A DNA stretch of 64,000 bases, from NCBI GenBank assembly GCA_028279985.1, contig JANQMR010000033.1, forward strand, positions 62,001 through 126,000. The letters are read 5' to 3'. This document shows positions 44,016 through 52,495 of this stretch, piece after piece (position 1 is the stretch's first letter; each line of letters opens with the position of its first letter). A program made the position numbers and the translations under genes. The notes under the pieces are model-generated. The model made no database searches. It was not told the DNA's origin and worked only from the letters and a program-made list of their open reading frames with translations. The stretch is from Woeseiaceae bacterium. Its GTDB lineage: Bacteria > Pseudomonadota > Gammaproteobacteria > Steroidobacterales > Woeseiaceae.

Positions 44016-45199
44016 AACTGGAAGGCATTAATGTCGTCGACCTCTCGATGTTTCTTCCAGGGCCACATGTAACCCAGATGATGTGCGACCACGGTGCCGA
44101 CGTCGTTCGGATCGAACCGCCACCGGACGGGGAGCCGAGTAGGAATCTCGGCCCTAAGAGAAATGGCACGACACCGTGGTTTCGCAATACGCATCGCGGT
44201 AAGCGCAGTATCTGCCTTAACCTGAAATCTGAATTGGCAAAGGAGATCGTGTATGCGCTTGTCGGCAAGGCCGATGTTGTTGTTGAGTCGTTCCGGCCGG
44301 ATGTATTAAATCGCCTGGGGCTATCGTATTCGGTTCTAAACAATATCAACCGTCGGATCGTGGTATGTTCGATCACCGCTTACGGACAGACCGGACCGCA
44401 TCGCCTTCGTCCCGCACATGACCTGAGTATTCAGGCGGCATCAGGGTTGCTGAGTGTCAATCTTGATGACAACGGAAGGCCCACCTTGCCTGGCGTGCCG
44501 GCTGCCGACATGGCCGCTTCGCTGATGGCCTTCGGAGCTATCATGATGGCCTTGTATCGCCGCGAAAGAACTGGCGCTGGCGACTATATAGATATTTCAA
44601 TGCTCGATTCGCTAATGGGCTGGACCCAGAACGTGATAGGCCCCCCGTTCGCGGAAGGCCGGTCGCACGACGTGAAAAACGAAAGAGGCTGGGGAGGCCG
44701 AGCCTTCTACAACGTCTATGAAACTGCGGATGGAGGGTTTATCACGTTGAGTGGCAATGAGCCGAAATTTGTATCTAATCTGTTGCGGGCTCTGCATCGG
44801 CCAGACTTTATCGAATTGGCACTAAGCGATCCCGGCGCGCACCAACAACCGCTGATCGAGTTCTTCTCCGAGACGTTTGCCAGCAGATCGCTGGACGAAT
44901 GGTCAACATACCTCGAGGAACTCGATGTTTGTTTCGGTCCTGTCCTGAATATCAAACAAGCATTCGAGAGCGAGCAGGCGAGTGCCCGGCAAATGTTGCT
45001 GTGTGATGAGCACGGCAATTCTCATGTTGGAGTGCCTATCAAGTACTTTGACGAACCTGCCACTGTCCGGTTCAAGGCACCTGAATTGAACGAAGATGCG
45101 AAACAGATTCTACATGATTTGAACTATTCGAACGAGCAAATCGAAGCATTGACCAAAGACGGAGCTTTGCTTACGACACCTGAGTCCGGGAGCCGCTAA
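44012..45199 (+). CDS. Class III CoA-transferase, second of three
   Basis: The 395-residue paralogue of the preceding protein has DLSMFLPGPHVTQMMCDHGA at the start, RNTHRGKRSICLNLKSE, ITAYGQTGPHRLRPAHDLS and YIDISMLDSLMGW. All main CaiB/BaiF blocks are intact. It is translationally coupled on both sides: four-base overlap with the upstream gene and TAATG overlap with the alpha/beta-hydrolase. The sequence is clearly different from its neighbour rather than a recent duplicate, supporting two distinct subunits or two distinct acids. Confidence 0.92.
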   Translation: MKLEGINVVDLSMFLPGPHVTQMMCDHGADVVRIEPPPDGEPSRNLGPKRNGTTPWFRNTHRGKRSICLNLKSELAKEIVYALVGKADVVVESFRPDVLNRLGLSYSVLNNINRRIVVCSITAYGQTGPHRLRPAHDLSIQAASGLLSVNLDDNGRPTLPGVPAADMAASLMAFGAIMMALYRRERTGAGDYIDISMLDSLMGWTQNVIGPPFAEGRSHDVKNERGWGGRAFYNVYETADGGFITLSGNEPKFVSNLLRALHRPDFIELALSDPGAHQQPLIEFFSETFASRSLDEWSTYLEELDVCFGPVLNIKQAFESEQASARQMLLCDEHGNSHVGVPIKYFDEPATVRFKAPELNEDAKQILHDLNYSNEQIEALTKDGALLTTPESGSR

Positions 45200-46002
45200 T
45201 GCCCGCCATACGTGTAAACGATCATGATATGTATTACGAGATTCACGGAGACGGCGACCCGCTTGTATGCGTAGGTGGTTGGGGCACTTATTGCCACGGC
45301 CGCACGGGAAACCTCTCGCGCGGCTTAACGGACAATTACCGAGTGTTGATAATTGACTATCGTGGTATCGGCGAATCGACTGATGACATATCGGTTGAGC
45401 CGACGATGGAGTTGCATGCCAACGATGTCATCGGGTTGCTCGATCATCTCGAGTGGTCCAATGTGCACTTCGTGGGGTTGGTGGGAATGGGCGCTTGCAT
45501 CTCGCAGCACGTGGCGCTCAAGCGACCGGACCTCGTTCGAAGCATGGTTAACATGGGGTGCTGGATGGAGATGGATCCATTTCTGCAGGATCAGCTAGAG
45601 CTATTCCTTACCATGCATAGAGACGGCGGATTCCTTGAGTTCCAGCGATTTTGTAGCATGATGTCGTTCCTGCCCGATTACTACAATACAAATAGGGAAC
45701 GTTTGCTGGGTGCAGAAGGTGTCTGGTGCGAGCTGAACGGTCGATATGCTGCCCACGAGCGGCTTGTAAAAGCCTGCATCAGCCATGACGTAGTTTCGCA
45801 AATGTCCGCGGTATCGGCGCCGACTCTCGTTATACACGCCGGTCAGGACTATGTTACCGGACCCAGGACGACATTGCCCATCGAGCATGCCATTCCCGGC
45901 GCAGAGGGGTTTCTGATGGAAGATGCCGGTCATATCGTCGCAGGTAAGGCGCAAAAGATTGCCTTCTGTAATGCACTATTCGGTTTCCTTGAGAAGCACT
46001 GA
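45199..46002 (+). CDS. Alpha/beta-hydrolase-fold protein lacking the nucleophile
   Basis: The 267-residue protein has the fold's landmarks: MYYEIHGDGDPLVCVGGWGT (oxyanion loop), VLIIDYRGIGESTDD and the late catalytic-acid and His motifs HAGQDYVTGP and DAGHIVAG. The nucleophile elbow, normally G-x-S-x-G, reads GLVGMGACISQ at 93-103. Aligned on the following ISQHVAL helix, Gly96 takes the place of serine. It may be catalytically dead, bind a ligand, or use another mechanism such as cofactor-free decarboxylation or lyase chemistry. It is tightly packed between a CoA-transferase and the amidase pair, so selection for a role in the pathway is likely. Confidence 0.85.
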   Translation: MPAIRVNDHDMYYEIHGDGDPLVCVGGWGTYCHGRTGNLSRGLTDNYRVLIIDYRGIGESTDDISVEPTMELHANDVIGLLDHLEWSNVHFVGLVGMGACISQHVALKRPDLVRSMVNMGCWMEMDPFLQDQLELFLTMHRDGGFLEFQRFCSMMSFLPDYYNTNRERLLGAEGVWCELNGRYAAHERLVKACISHDVVSQMSAVSAPTLVIHAGQDYVTGPRTTLPIEHAIPGAEGFLMEDAGHIVAGKAQKIAFCNALFGFLEKH

Positions 46003-46015
46003 CCGGATAACCGAT

Positions 46016-46231
46016 ATGAGTGAGATAAATTTCGACGAGACGTTACCGATCATACTTGAACGATTTGGAGTGCGGAACTTAACTTCAGATGAAGTCAGGC
46101 GAATCGGTGCCGGCGCGGAACGAGCAATTGCAGCAGTCGTTGCTTCTGTCGACAACCCGAACCTCGACGTATTACCGGCGGATTTTTATAGTCTTCTTGA
46201 GTTGCTCGGTGATAACGGTGTGAGTGAATGA
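46016..46231 (+). CDS. Small protein preceding amidase (possible AtzG-like subunit)
   Basis: The 71-residue acidic protein from ATG 46016 overlaps the amidase start by 4 bp (ATGA). It is helical in pattern (LPIILERFGVRNLTSDEVRR, then AERAIAAVVASVD) and ends near LPADFYSLLELLGD. In biuret and urea-type pathways AtzG, a protein of about 70 residues encoded directly before the AtzE amidase, forms a GatCAB-like complex with it. Size, position and coupling fit that model, but I see no diagnostic AtzG/DUF4089 motif, so homology is unproved. Confidence 0.6.
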   Translation: MSEINFDETLPIILERFGVRNLTSDEVRRIGAGAERAIAAVVASVDNPNLDVLPADFYSLLELLGDNGVSE

Positions 46232-47640
46232 CAGACCTGACGGATCTGTCACTCGTCGATTTGTCCAACCAGTTGGTCAAGCGAGAGGTTTCCGCACGCG
46301 AGGTCGTAGAAGCATGCTTCGAGCGAATCCGGGTGTGCGAACCAAGGTTGAATTGTTTTGTCCGCCTCGATGAAGAGGAAGCGCTAGCGGCGGCAGACGG
46401 AGTGGATGATGCGCTTGCCAAGGGTCAGTTGCGAGGCTTGCTACACGGTGTGCCTATGGCCCACAAGGACATGTTCTATCGGCGCGGTAAGGTTTCTACT
46501 TGTGGTTCCCGCATCTTCAAGGACTCTCCGGCAACGAGCACTAGTACTCTGCTGAAGCGGCTGGATGCTGCGGGTAGCATTGACTTGGGAACCCTGAACA
46601 TGACGGAGTTCGCTTTCGGTCCGACTGGTCACAATGCGGTGCTGGGCGATTGTCACAACCCGTGGGACCTCGAGTGTATCCCTGGTGGGTCGTCGAGCGG
46701 CTCGGGTACGGCGGTTGCTGCGCGACTGGTGTTCGGCAGCCTGGGTTCGGACAGTGGCGGGTCCGTACGTCTTCCGGCAGCCATATGCGGCGTAGTCGGG
46801 CTTAAGCCGACGCTCGGGCTGTTGAGTCTGTACGGTGCGATGGGCCTATCCTATTCGATCGATACGGCCGGGGTGCTGGCACGAACTGCGAGGGATTGCG
46901 CTCGAGTAATGAACGTCATCGCCGGCCACGACCCGAACGACATCCGTTGTACCACTCGCAGCGTGCCGGATTATGAAGGAAGCCTGGACCGCGATATTCG
47001 ATCAGTTCGCATCGGCGTGCCGACAAGCTACTTCTACGATCATTGTGGCGGGGCGATTCGCGAACGCTTGGAACAATCCCTGCAGGTCTTTGAGACGCTG
47101 GGTGCGGAAATCGTCGACGTACGTATTCCGGAAACCGGGCAACTGATGGAGTTGAGTCGAGCTGTCCTGTATCCGGAGTGCACGGCTTTGCATGCCGCCG
47201 ACTTGCGAGAGCGCATGAATGACTATTCTCCGCAGATTCGGGTGCGGGCGGCTACCGGATTTGGTATTCCGGCTCCGGTTTATCTATCCGCACTGCATGC
47301 TCGGCCAGGTATTCTCAAGCGATTCGTCGATTCTGTATTTGACGCTTGTGATGTATTGCACACACCGCTCCTATCGATATCCGTGCCGAAGCTTTCGGAT
47401 ACGGACGTAGGTATTGAGCAATGCATGTGGGAGACGATTGGCTTGCTATGCCACTCGACAGCACCGTTCAATTATCTCGGATTGCCTGCAATGTCCGTAC
47501 CTGCAGGTTTTGACGAATCCGGGCTGCCTGTTTCGCTCCAGCTAGTTGGCCGCCCTTTTTCGGAAGCAGGCTTGTTGAGGGTGGCAGCAGCCTATCAAAA
47601 CGAGACACGGTGGCATTTGCAGTCACCGAAGGATATTTGA
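46228..47640 (+). CDS. Amidase-signature hydrolase (AtzE/GatA-like)
   Basis: The 470-residue enzyme has the complete Ser-cisSer-Lys triad: Lys80 in GVPMAHKDMF, cis-Ser155 in IPGGSSSGSGTAVAARL and nucleophile Ser179 in GSDSGGSVRLPAAICG. Length and organisation match AtzE and related amidases. It cleaves an amide to acid plus ammonia in the cytosol. Coupling with the small upstream protein suggests a two-subunit enzyme. In this operon it may act on a carbamoyl or side-chain amide that HyuAB and the isochorismatase-type enzyme leave, so three different amide-cleaving chemistries are encoded together. Confidence 0.92.
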   Translation: MTDLTDLSLVDLSNQLVKREVSAREVVEACFERIRVCEPRLNCFVRLDEEEALAAADGVDDALAKGQLRGLLHGVPMAHKDMFYRRGKVSTCGSRIFKDSPATSTSTLLKRLDAAGSIDLGTLNMTEFAFGPTGHNAVLGDCHNPWDLECIPGGSSSGSGTAVAARLVFGSLGSDSGGSVRLPAAICGVVGLKPTLGLLSLYGAMGLSYSIDTAGVLARTARDCARVMNVIAGHDPNDIRCTTRSVPDYEGSLDRDIRSVRIGVPTSYFYDHCGGAIRERLEQSLQVFETLGAEIVDVRIPETGQLMELSRAVLYPECTALHAADLRERMNDYSPQIRVRAATGFGIPAPVYLSALHARPGILKRFVDSVFDACDVLHTPLLSISVPKLSDTDVGIEQCMWETIGLLCHSTAPFNYLGLPAMSVPAGFDESGLPVSLQLVGRPFSEAGLLRVAAAYQNETRWHLQSPKDI

Positions 47641-47651
47641 CAGCGTGCGCG

Positions 47652-48854
47652 ATGAATGAGATTACCGAAGCTAAAGGCCCACTTACCGATATCCGGGTCG
47701 TCGAACTGGGGCAATTGATCGCGGGTCCTTTCTGTGGACAGATGCTCGCGGATATGGGCGCCGACGTCATCAAGGTCGAGCCTCCGGGTGCGGGCGATTC
47801 GTTGCGCGTTTGGGGGCGCGGCGATTTCCCGCTGTGGTGGAAAGTCGCCTCGAGAAACAAACGCTGCGTTAGCGCGAATCTTCGTGAGGCTGAAGGCCAG
47901 GATCTTGTTCGTAGACTAATCTCTAAATCGGACATGGTGTTGGAGAATTTTCGACCAGGAACTATGGAACGCTGGGGACTCAATTACGAAAAGCTGTCGG
48001 TCGCGAATCCTGGCTTGATCATGATTCGTGTATCCGGATACGGGCAAACCGGCCCCTATGCATCGCGAGCAGGATATGCGGCAATCGGCGAGGCCATGGG
48101 AGGCATGCGCTATCTCTGCGGAGAGCCGGACCGGAAACCCAGCCGCGCCGGACTGTCCATCGGCGATACGCTGACCGGCACGTTCGCTTGCATGGGAGCG
48201 CTGGCAGCATTACACCATCGCGAGCGCACCGGTGAGGGACAGGTGATCGATGCGTCCATCTACGAATCGGTGCTGAGCGTCATGGAGGCGACGATTCCTG
48301 AGTACACAGTGAGTAACTACATCAGAGAGCGTTCGGGCTCATCCCTACCCAATGTAGCGCCATCGAATATCTTCGACTGCAAAGACGGTATCTTTCTGAT
48401 AGCCGCGAACCAGGATACGGTGTTCAGGCGCCTATGCGGTGCGATGGAGCAGCCGGAGCTCGCCAACGATGAAAGGTTTGCTACGCATACGGCGCGTGGT
48501 GCAAACCAAATGGAACTCGAAGGGATCGTCAATCGGTGGACTCGAGATAAGAGCGTTGCTGAAGTTGAGCAGCTCATGTTGGAAAATGGAGTACCTGCTG
48601 GGAGAATCTACCGTGCTCCTGATATGCTCGAGGATCCGCATTTCCAGGCGCGCGAGTCTATCGTCGACGTGCCAACCGAGCAGTGGCCGAATCTGAAGAT
48701 GCAGAACGTATTCCCGCGCATGTCGAGGACACAGGGAGCGATTCGGTGGCCGGGTGTTGACGAGATTGGTGCACACAACGAAGAGGTCTACGGAGGTTTG
48801 CTCGGTTTGAGCCGCGACGAGCTCGACGACTATGCACGTCGCTCGATTATCTGA
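47652..48854 (+). CDS. Class III CoA-transferase, third of three
   Basis: The 400-residue protein starts at ATG 47652; an upstream GTG at 47610 would overlap the amidase by 31 bases and add 14 residues. Family blocks: VVELGQLIAGPFCGQMLADM, ADVIKVEPPGAGD, SRNKRCVSANLREAEGQD and GQVIDASIYESVLSVM. It is nearer to the succinyl-CoA:dicarboxylate type (WGRGDFPLWWKVASRNK) than the two upstream paralogues, and its active-site segment has YES where the others have FDA or LDS. It probably activates a dicarboxylic intermediate. Confidence 0.92.
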   Translation: MNEITEAKGPLTDIRVVELGQLIAGPFCGQMLADMGADVIKVEPPGAGDSLRVWGRGDFPLWWKVASRNKRCVSANLREAEGQDLVRRLISKSDMVLENFRPGTMERWGLNYEKLSVANPGLIMIRVSGYGQTGPYASRAGYAAIGEAMGGMRYLCGEPDRKPSRAGLSIGDTLTGTFACMGALAALHHRERTGEGQVIDASIYESVLSVMEATIPEYTVSNYIRERSGSSLPNVAPSNIFDCKDGIFLIAANQDTVFRRLCGAMEQPELANDERFATHTARGANQMELEGIVNRWTRDKSVAEVEQLMLENGVPAGRIYRAPDMLEDPHFQARESIVDVPTEQWPNLKMQNVFPRMSRTQGAIRWPGVDEIGAHNEEVYGGLLGLSRDELDDYARRSII

Positions 48855-48929
48855 TTGCGTCGATTCCATGGTGAATTTTTCGGAAGCCTGAGATCGGGAG
48901 TTCATCGCCTTCAAACTGCGAGAATCTGA

Positions 48930-49868
48930 ATGAAAGCCAAGCGGGTCAGTATTGTCGAGGTCGGGCCAAGGGATGGACTGCAAAGTGAGCCCGAGGTTCT
49001 GTCTACGAATAGCAAAGCAAAGTTCATTGAGCTTGCTATTGATTCGGGAATCCGCCGACTGGAGGTGGCGAGTTTTGTACACCCTAAAAAAGTGCCTCAG
49101 ATGGCGGATGCCGAAGCGCTCATCTCCACCCTCCCGCAAAGAGATGACATTTCGTACATAGGTCTTGTCATGAACCAACGCGGCCTGGATCGGGCGTTGG
49201 CGACGAAGGTCCACGAGATCGGAATGGTGATTGTCGCGAGTGATACTTACAACCGGAAGAATCAAGGTGTATCGACGGCCGAATCGATCGATGCCTGGTA
49301 CACGATCGCGAAGCGCGCGAAGGAGAGTGGCAGGCGCGCAACTGTTACGATCTCAGCGGCATTCGGTTGTCCATACGAAGGTGAGGTTTCTATTGCGCAC
49401 GTTGTCGATATCGCGAAGAGAGTCATGGAGGTAGGCCCTGTGGAACTCGGGATTGCGGACAGTATTGGCGTCGCAGTTCCGACGCAGGTCAGTGAGCTGA
49501 TTGCAGCCCTGCGTCATTCCATTGGAAACGAAACGCCGCTTCGCTGCCATCTGCACAATACGCGCAACACCGGACTGGCGAATGCGCAGGCGGCAATAGA
49601 CGCCGGAGTGGCATCCATCGACGCTAGTATCGGTGGTATCGGAGGCTGCCCATTTGCGCCGGCGGCAACTGGTAATATCCCAACGGATGATCTCGCTTAT
49701 ATGTTGTCGCGATCTCGGATCGAGACAGGTGTTTCGTTGCATAAGATCGTGGCCGTAAGCAGATGGCTCGAACGAGAACTTGGGCGCAACGTGCCGGCGA
49801 TGTTGCCAAAGGCAGGGGTGTTTCCGGAACCGGATTATCAAGAGAGGCCTAAACATGAGGCAGTCTAG
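48930..49868 (+). CDS. HMG-CoA lyase-like TIM-barrel lyase
   Basis: The 312-residue protein has the HMGL family signatures: SIVEVGPRDGLQSEPEVLS, RLEVASFVHPKKVPQMAD, AAFGCPYEGEVS, the metal-binding HLHNTRNTGLANA and the catalytic-Cys loop GGIGGCPFAPAATGN. HMGL cleaves 3-hydroxy-3-methylglutaryl-CoA to acetyl-CoA and acetoacetate; relatives split other 3-hydroxyacyl-CoA compounds. As the last gene of the run (75 bp after the third CoA-transferase) it offers a second retro-aldol exit in addition to the CitE-like lyase, so the substrate skeleton may be branched or may split into two acids. Confidence 0.92.
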   Translation: MKAKRVSIVEVGPRDGLQSEPEVLSTNSKAKFIELAIDSGIRRLEVASFVHPKKVPQMADAEALISTLPQRDDISYIGLVMNQRGLDRALATKVHEIGMVIVASDTYNRKNQGVSTAESIDAWYTIAKRAKESGRRATVTISAAFGCPYEGEVSIAHVVDIAKRVMEVGPVELGIADSIGVAVPTQVSELIAALRHSIGNETPLRCHLHNTRNTGLANAQAAIDAGVASIDASIGGIGGCPFAPAATGNIPTDDLAYMLSRSRIETGVSLHKIVAVSRWLERELGRNVPAMLPKAGVFPEPDYQERPKHEAV

Positions 49869-50077
49869 GAGCATCGCGTTCTCCCTGAGTCTTGTCGAGA
49901 TACGTACTTCGACGGGGATATGGCTGTGTTTTCCCGTCCATCAGGTGATAGGGGCGGTGCTCTGCCTTCTGACGATCGCATTCCGCGGTCTTGTGAAAAA
50001 CCTCGGTCATGGTGCGAACTTCGGCCATTGCGGTCGAGACGAGTAATATGGAGTGACAACGATCTCAGTATCGGGGC

Positions 50078-50324
50078 GCCGAGATTACTGATGCTCAATT
50101 GACCTCGAATGCTGTCTCATAGATTCTTACATCGGTGACACTCATTCCGAGTTGGCGAGCGATGTTTTGTCAGCCGTTCAGGCGCGCGGACACGTTTTCG
50201 ATAATGTCTTCAGCCTCGTTTGGCTTAAGAGCGAAGGACGCGGCACTCTGGCGAGCCAAATCCAGATCGGCCTCAGGGCCTTCCTCCGAAATCCAAGTGG
50301 TCAGTTCGCGGGCCTTTAGCATTG
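50078..50324 (-). pseudogene. Relic of hipA C-terminus
   Basis: This stretch is nearly identical to 55016-55262, the 3' end of the intact hipA, on the same strand. It encodes the equivalent of HipA residues 334-406 (KARELTTWISEEGPEADLDL onward) but has a TGA in place of the Trp codon after LNG. Homology stops abruptly at 50324, where an unrelated plus-strand gene fragment begins. The 209 bp before it (49869-50077) contain no gene that I can see. Confidence 0.92.
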
Positions 50325-50743
50325 GACCGCCGCACGGGGAGCAATTTGATTTTGCTGAGCTTGGGGCAGACCGTTTGGTGATTGACGGTCGAGGTAATGA
50401 GCGATGTTTCTGTCCAGAGAGGTTTGAATGGTCAAAACATCTTCCAGGCGTTATTCGGTCGCTGCCCGGTGACAGAATATGCTTCTTTACTGGGCACGAA
50501 AATTGGTTGTCGTTTGAGATACTGAATTCTGACGGCGCCATTCAAATCTATGAGGTGTTTTTCAATTTGACCCGACAGAGTCGCAATTTCTTACGTGTCT
50601 ATGTCGAAAGTGGGTACGTCAGAACGGCCGGTGATGAGGTCCGGCGACCGCACGATTTTCGCCGCAAATCCAAAGTTCGCGGCAAGGTGCTATTGGCGAA
50701 GAAGCTTCGTAATGAACCGATCGTAAGACCCAGGGATCGATAG
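50325..50743 (+). pseudogene. 5'-truncated gene of unknown function
   Basis: About 139 codons of good protein character (FDFAELGADRLVIDGRGNER, then WLSFEILNSDGAIQIYEVFF and a basic tail) end at 50743 and are followed 17 bp later by a strong terminator. No start codon with a ribosome-binding site is present; the frame simply continues into the antisense of the hipA relic. It is therefore the 3' end of a gene cut at the 50324/50325 junction. I do not recognise the family. Confidence 0.6.
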
Positions 50744-50760
50744 ACAATGCTCAGAAAAGC

Positions 50761-50787
50761 AAAAGGCCCCGGTAAAGGGGCCTTTTT
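50761..50787 (+). terminator. Rho-independent terminator
   Basis: AAAAGGCCCC-GGTAAA-GGGGCCTTTTT forms a perfect 10-bp stem with a 6-nt loop and a T-run. It ends the truncated gene at 50743 and could also work on the other strand, where TTTTGCTTTT follows. Confidence 0.92.
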
Positions 50788-51038
50788 CTCTCGAGTGCTC
50801 TTGGCTATTCCAGCACGGCTAGAACCGGTTGCCCGGCGGCTGATGAACACCGCTTACGCGGCCTCGTACACATTCATCTGCAGCAATTATCGGTAATTGC
50901 GTTTATCAAGTCAACGCAGGGCGCCTATCGAGGTCACAGAATCAGGAGTTCATCCAAATAGCTTTTAGAAAACAATATTATAGGCTAGTATGCCTGCCAC
51001 ATTCGAGTGAGAACTGGTTTGACAGCCGGGAGACGTCT

Positions 51039-51638
51039 GTGAACATTTTGGAGAGATGGATTCGGTCAGAGTGGGGACAAATTGCAGTTCTCCTCTTGTT
51101 ATTGCTCGCGGGACGATCTTCATTGGCCGACCACTATTACGTACCGTCTGGGTCGATGGAGTATTCGTTAATGCCAGGCGATCGCGTGATTGTGGATAAG
51201 ACAGCCTATGGACTCCGAATTCCTTTTACAAAGATCGACCTGGTCGATGTTGACAAACCCAGAGCTGGAGAAATTGCTGTGTTTGACTCTCCGGAGAACG
51301 GCGTTCTCTTGATAAAGCGCATCGTCGCGGTGGGTGGAGACCGCGTTGACTTGATTGATGGCCGATTGTGGGTAAACCAGCAGCCCCTTGCGGCGGCTGG
51401 CAACTCGACTGTAGAAAATTACGGCAACCGCGTTGGGCAGCTAAACCTTGAGCATGGAGGCGGCCCTAATATTCGAGGAATGCTGCTGCCTGAGGGGACG
51501 GTTCTTGCAGTTGGCGATCACAGGGGAAACAGTCGTGACAGCCGGTACTTCGGTCTGATCGCGGAACGCGAGCTCTATGGTCGTGCCGTAGCTGTGTATT
51601 ACTCTCGGCACGAGGGTTTCCGATGGAAGGAGCTTTAG
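51039..51638 (+). CDS. lepB: Signal peptidase I
   Basis: The 199-residue protein starts with GTG at 51039 and has one N-terminal membrane helix (IAVLLLLLLAGRSSLA). The catalytic Ser39 is in VPSGSMEYSLMPGD, the general-base Lys93 in LLIKRIVAVGGD, and box E is GDHRGNSRDSRYFG. It is shorter than chromosomal LepB of gammaproteobacteria (about 320, two helices) and lacks their extra domain, so it is an accessory type often found on mobile DNA. It stands alone between a terminator and a transposase remnant. It would process exported proteins at the inner membrane; no dedicated substrate is next to it. Confidence 0.9.
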   Translation: MNILERWIRSEWGQIAVLLLLLLAGRSSLADHYYVPSGSMEYSLMPGDRVIVDKTAYGLRIPFTKIDLVDVDKPRAGEIAVFDSPENGVLLIKRIVAVGGDRVDLIDGRLWVNQQPLAAAGNSTVENYGNRVGQLNLEHGGGPNIRGMLLPEGTVLAVGDHRGNSRDSRYFGLIAERELYGRAVAVYYSRHEGFRWKEL

Positions 51639-52081
51639 CGCATGCAAAGCAGCCAGCTAGCGATGCGCCAACCGATTGACCAACCGCTTGTGCCCGTGTC
51701 CAGTCGTCCGCACGAATTGAGATAGTCTGCAACTGCTGCACCATACGATTGGAATAAATCTATGAACCGGGAACTTATGGTCGTATTGCCACTTTGTAGT
51801 GCTGCAGTTGATCTATGGCTTTAAGCACCTTCCAATGGCAATCAAAAACCTGAAGAGAGAGTCCTGTGATTGAATTGTTGACCGGCCGCTCCTCGCCGTA
51901 AGCCGCCAGCCAGGATATTTGGGGTAGGATGGCTCCTACTGACCCTGGCTGTGTGATAACTCGCTTTTTCACTGTTCTTTAAGCGAGTTGATCTGCCAGC
52001 GACGCGATCGCCGCCGGTTACTTTTCTTCTTTTTCGTTTTTTTGTTGTTCGGATTCGTGAACGAACGACGCATTGCGTCGT
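51639..52081. other. Gene-free stretch with hairpins
   Basis: No convincing gene. It contains a 9-bp perfect inverted repeat, aactcgctt (51958-51966) with aagcgagtt (51981-51989), and a smaller hairpin gtagga-tggc-tcctac near 51925-51940. The larger one lies about 90 bp from the 3' end of the transposase remnant and may be part of the old IS end. Confidence 0.5.
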
Positions 52082-52390
52082 TCAGGGTGACCGGATCGCC
52101 GCCATCAGCGGTTTTGCACCAATGATGTTGATCACTCGCCGCAAGTTGTAGGCGAGCACGTGCAGACTCATCTCGGTACTGACGCGCGGTATCGTTCTTG
52201 TTTGGAAGTGCATCGCACCCATCCATGCCTTTAATGTTCCGAACGGATGCTCCGAAGTCACTCTTCGCACGCGCATGCGATCGGGTTCTCGATCGAGGCG
52301 CCGTTCCAGTTCTTCAAGAACGTGCTCGTGCTCCCAGCGAGCCACACGCCGGTTTTTGCCCGTCGTGCACTTCGCCTTCGATGAAGCCGC
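52082..52390 (-). pseudogene. IS1182-type transposase, C-terminal fragment
   Basis: The frame encodes KCTTGKNRRVARWEHEHVLEE, then RRVTSEHPFGTLKAWMGAMH and SLHVLAYNLRRVINIIG, the conserved end of IS1182-family DDE transposases (full length about 450-500). Upstream, the frame meets a stop near 52391 and no transposase sequence remains. It is a remnant and cannot transpose. Confidence 0.85.
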
Positions 52391-52495
52391 TCATCGACTT
52401 CTCCTCGGACCAGAAAAACCAATTATACTGGTGGCGTAGTTTTCACACACCCTAGACCCGAAGCGGTCGTTGCCGTTCTCGGTTTCAGGAGAACT

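Noticed and set aside
49869-50077. Short ORFs on both strands after the HMG-CoA-lyase-like gene
   Set aside because: No ribosome-binding site, no family pattern, and the region leads directly into the hipA relic.
50787-50890. Minus-strand mini-ORF (MNVYEAA, 50854-50877) followed by the terminator, like a leader peptide or small RNA
   Set aside because: No promoter, no ribosome-binding site and no regulated gene behind it; it does not match tmRNA or known leaders. The terminator is explained by the plus-strand gene ending at 50743.
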